A DNA stretch of 64,000 nucleotides from Thermohalobaculum sp039821125 (GTDB taxonomy: Bacteria > Pseudomonadota > Alphaproteobacteria > Rhodobacterales > Rhodobacteraceae), in the NCBI GenBank assembly GCA_039821125.1, contig JBCBOR010000002.1, forward strand, positions 112,495-176,494, in the 5' to 3' direction. The notes under the pieces are model-generated. The model was not told the origin of the DNA. It searched no databases and saw only the letters and a list, made by a program, of their open reading frames with translations. Shown here one piece after another: positions 63,763 to 64,000 of the stretch; position 1 is the stretch's first letter, and the number at the start of each line of letters is the position of its first letter. A program made the translations under genes and the position numbers.

Positions 63763-64000
63763 TGGCCGGACCGCCAAAACATCGTGAAAGCTATTCCAAG
63801 GGCGACGATACGATCAACTACGTCGAATACGAAGGTCGCTATGGTGGCGACGACAAGGTGTTGCAGCATCTGAAGATGGGGGCCGAGACGGCGCATATCA
63901 CCATCCATCCTGGCCAGCCGCCGCAATTTCGCGCCCAGAAGAACCGGCCCGAAGCGCCTTTGCGTGTGGCGGTCTCGACCGAGATGGCGGGCTACACGCC
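63762..64000 (+). CDS. Uncharacterised protein, 3' end outside window
   Basis: The frame starts at ATG 63762, overlapping the SPOUT methyltransferase stop, and runs to the edge, giving 79 residues. It begins MAGPPKHRESYSKGDD and includes YEGRYGGDDKVLQHLKMG and ITIHPGQPPQFRAQK. No signal peptide or membrane helix in the visible part. I recognise no family. Translational coupling to the methyltransferase suggests a related function. Confidence 0.6.
   Translation, partial: MAGPPKHRESYSKGDDTINYVEYEGRYGGDDKVLQHLKMGAETAHITIHPGQPPQFRAQKNRPEAPLRVAVSTEMAGYT

Overview
The window is GC-rich and densely coded. It looks like chromosomal DNA of an alphaproteobacterium in the Rhodobacteraceae (Roseobacter/Rhodobacter group). 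The support is the aerobic-type B12 genes with a CbiG-CobJ fusion, a GafA-like gene-transfer-agent activator beside a DUF6477 gene, a long PutA paired with an Lrp-type regulator, a non-pyrrolysine MttB homologue, and three copies of a short GGGTGCGTC palindrome. Family placement is inferred from gene content; no rRNA or marker phylogeny is available here. No insertion sequence, integrase, phage structural gene or CRISPR array was found.

Layout. 1-9561 is a cobalamin (B12) corrin-ring block: cobH (cut by the window edge), cobL, cobI, cbiG-cobJ and cobM on the plus strand, cobA-cobB on the minus strand, then cbiD-cobK on the plus strand. 9602-18568 is a second B12 unit: a promoter, a cobalamin riboswitch, then hupE (probable cobalt uptake), cobW, an unlisted 43-codon ORF, cobN, a Tat-exported agmatine deiminase homologue, a nucleotidyltransferase-GNAT fusion, a small CX5R phosphatase-like protein and cobO. 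These are packed so tightly that they look like one riboswitch-controlled operon. 19076-21440 holds tRNA-Thr, a small secreted protein, a membrane histidine kinase and a single-domain response regulator. 21480-30287 holds an amidohydrolase and a LacI-type regulator divergent from a six-gene operon encoding two complete sugar-type ABC importers; two palindromic operators lie between them.

30637-39010 is a peptide/nickel-type ABC importer with an M81 (MlrC-like) peptidase, divergent from an M20-family amidohydrolase. 39025-43105 is putA and its Lrp-type regulator. 43216-44968 holds a LysR relic and a second M81 protein. 45375-49732 is a light-sensing cassette: bacteriophytochrome with HWE kinase and receiver, a soluble histidine kinase, and a heme oxygenase that would make the bilin chromophore. 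49838-55336 holds tRNA-Leu, a DedA/YqaA-like protein, a DsbB-like protein, a glutathione S-transferase, an HNH nuclease, a carboxylesterase, a DNA glycosylase and the GafA-like regulator. 55527-64000 holds a DUF6477 gene, mttB homologue, guaA, an unusual ClpB-type AAA+ ATPase, a DMT exporter, mazG, a SPOUT RNA methyltransferase and the start of an unknown gene.

The points most worth following up are: the riboswitch operon that includes genes with no known B12 role; the coupled small ORF and 15-bp inverted repeat between cobW and cobN; the mixture of early-cobalt enzymes (CbiG, CbiD) with late-cobalt CobN; the phytochrome with altered pocket motifs; the GafA homologue; and the uncharacterised AAA+ protein.
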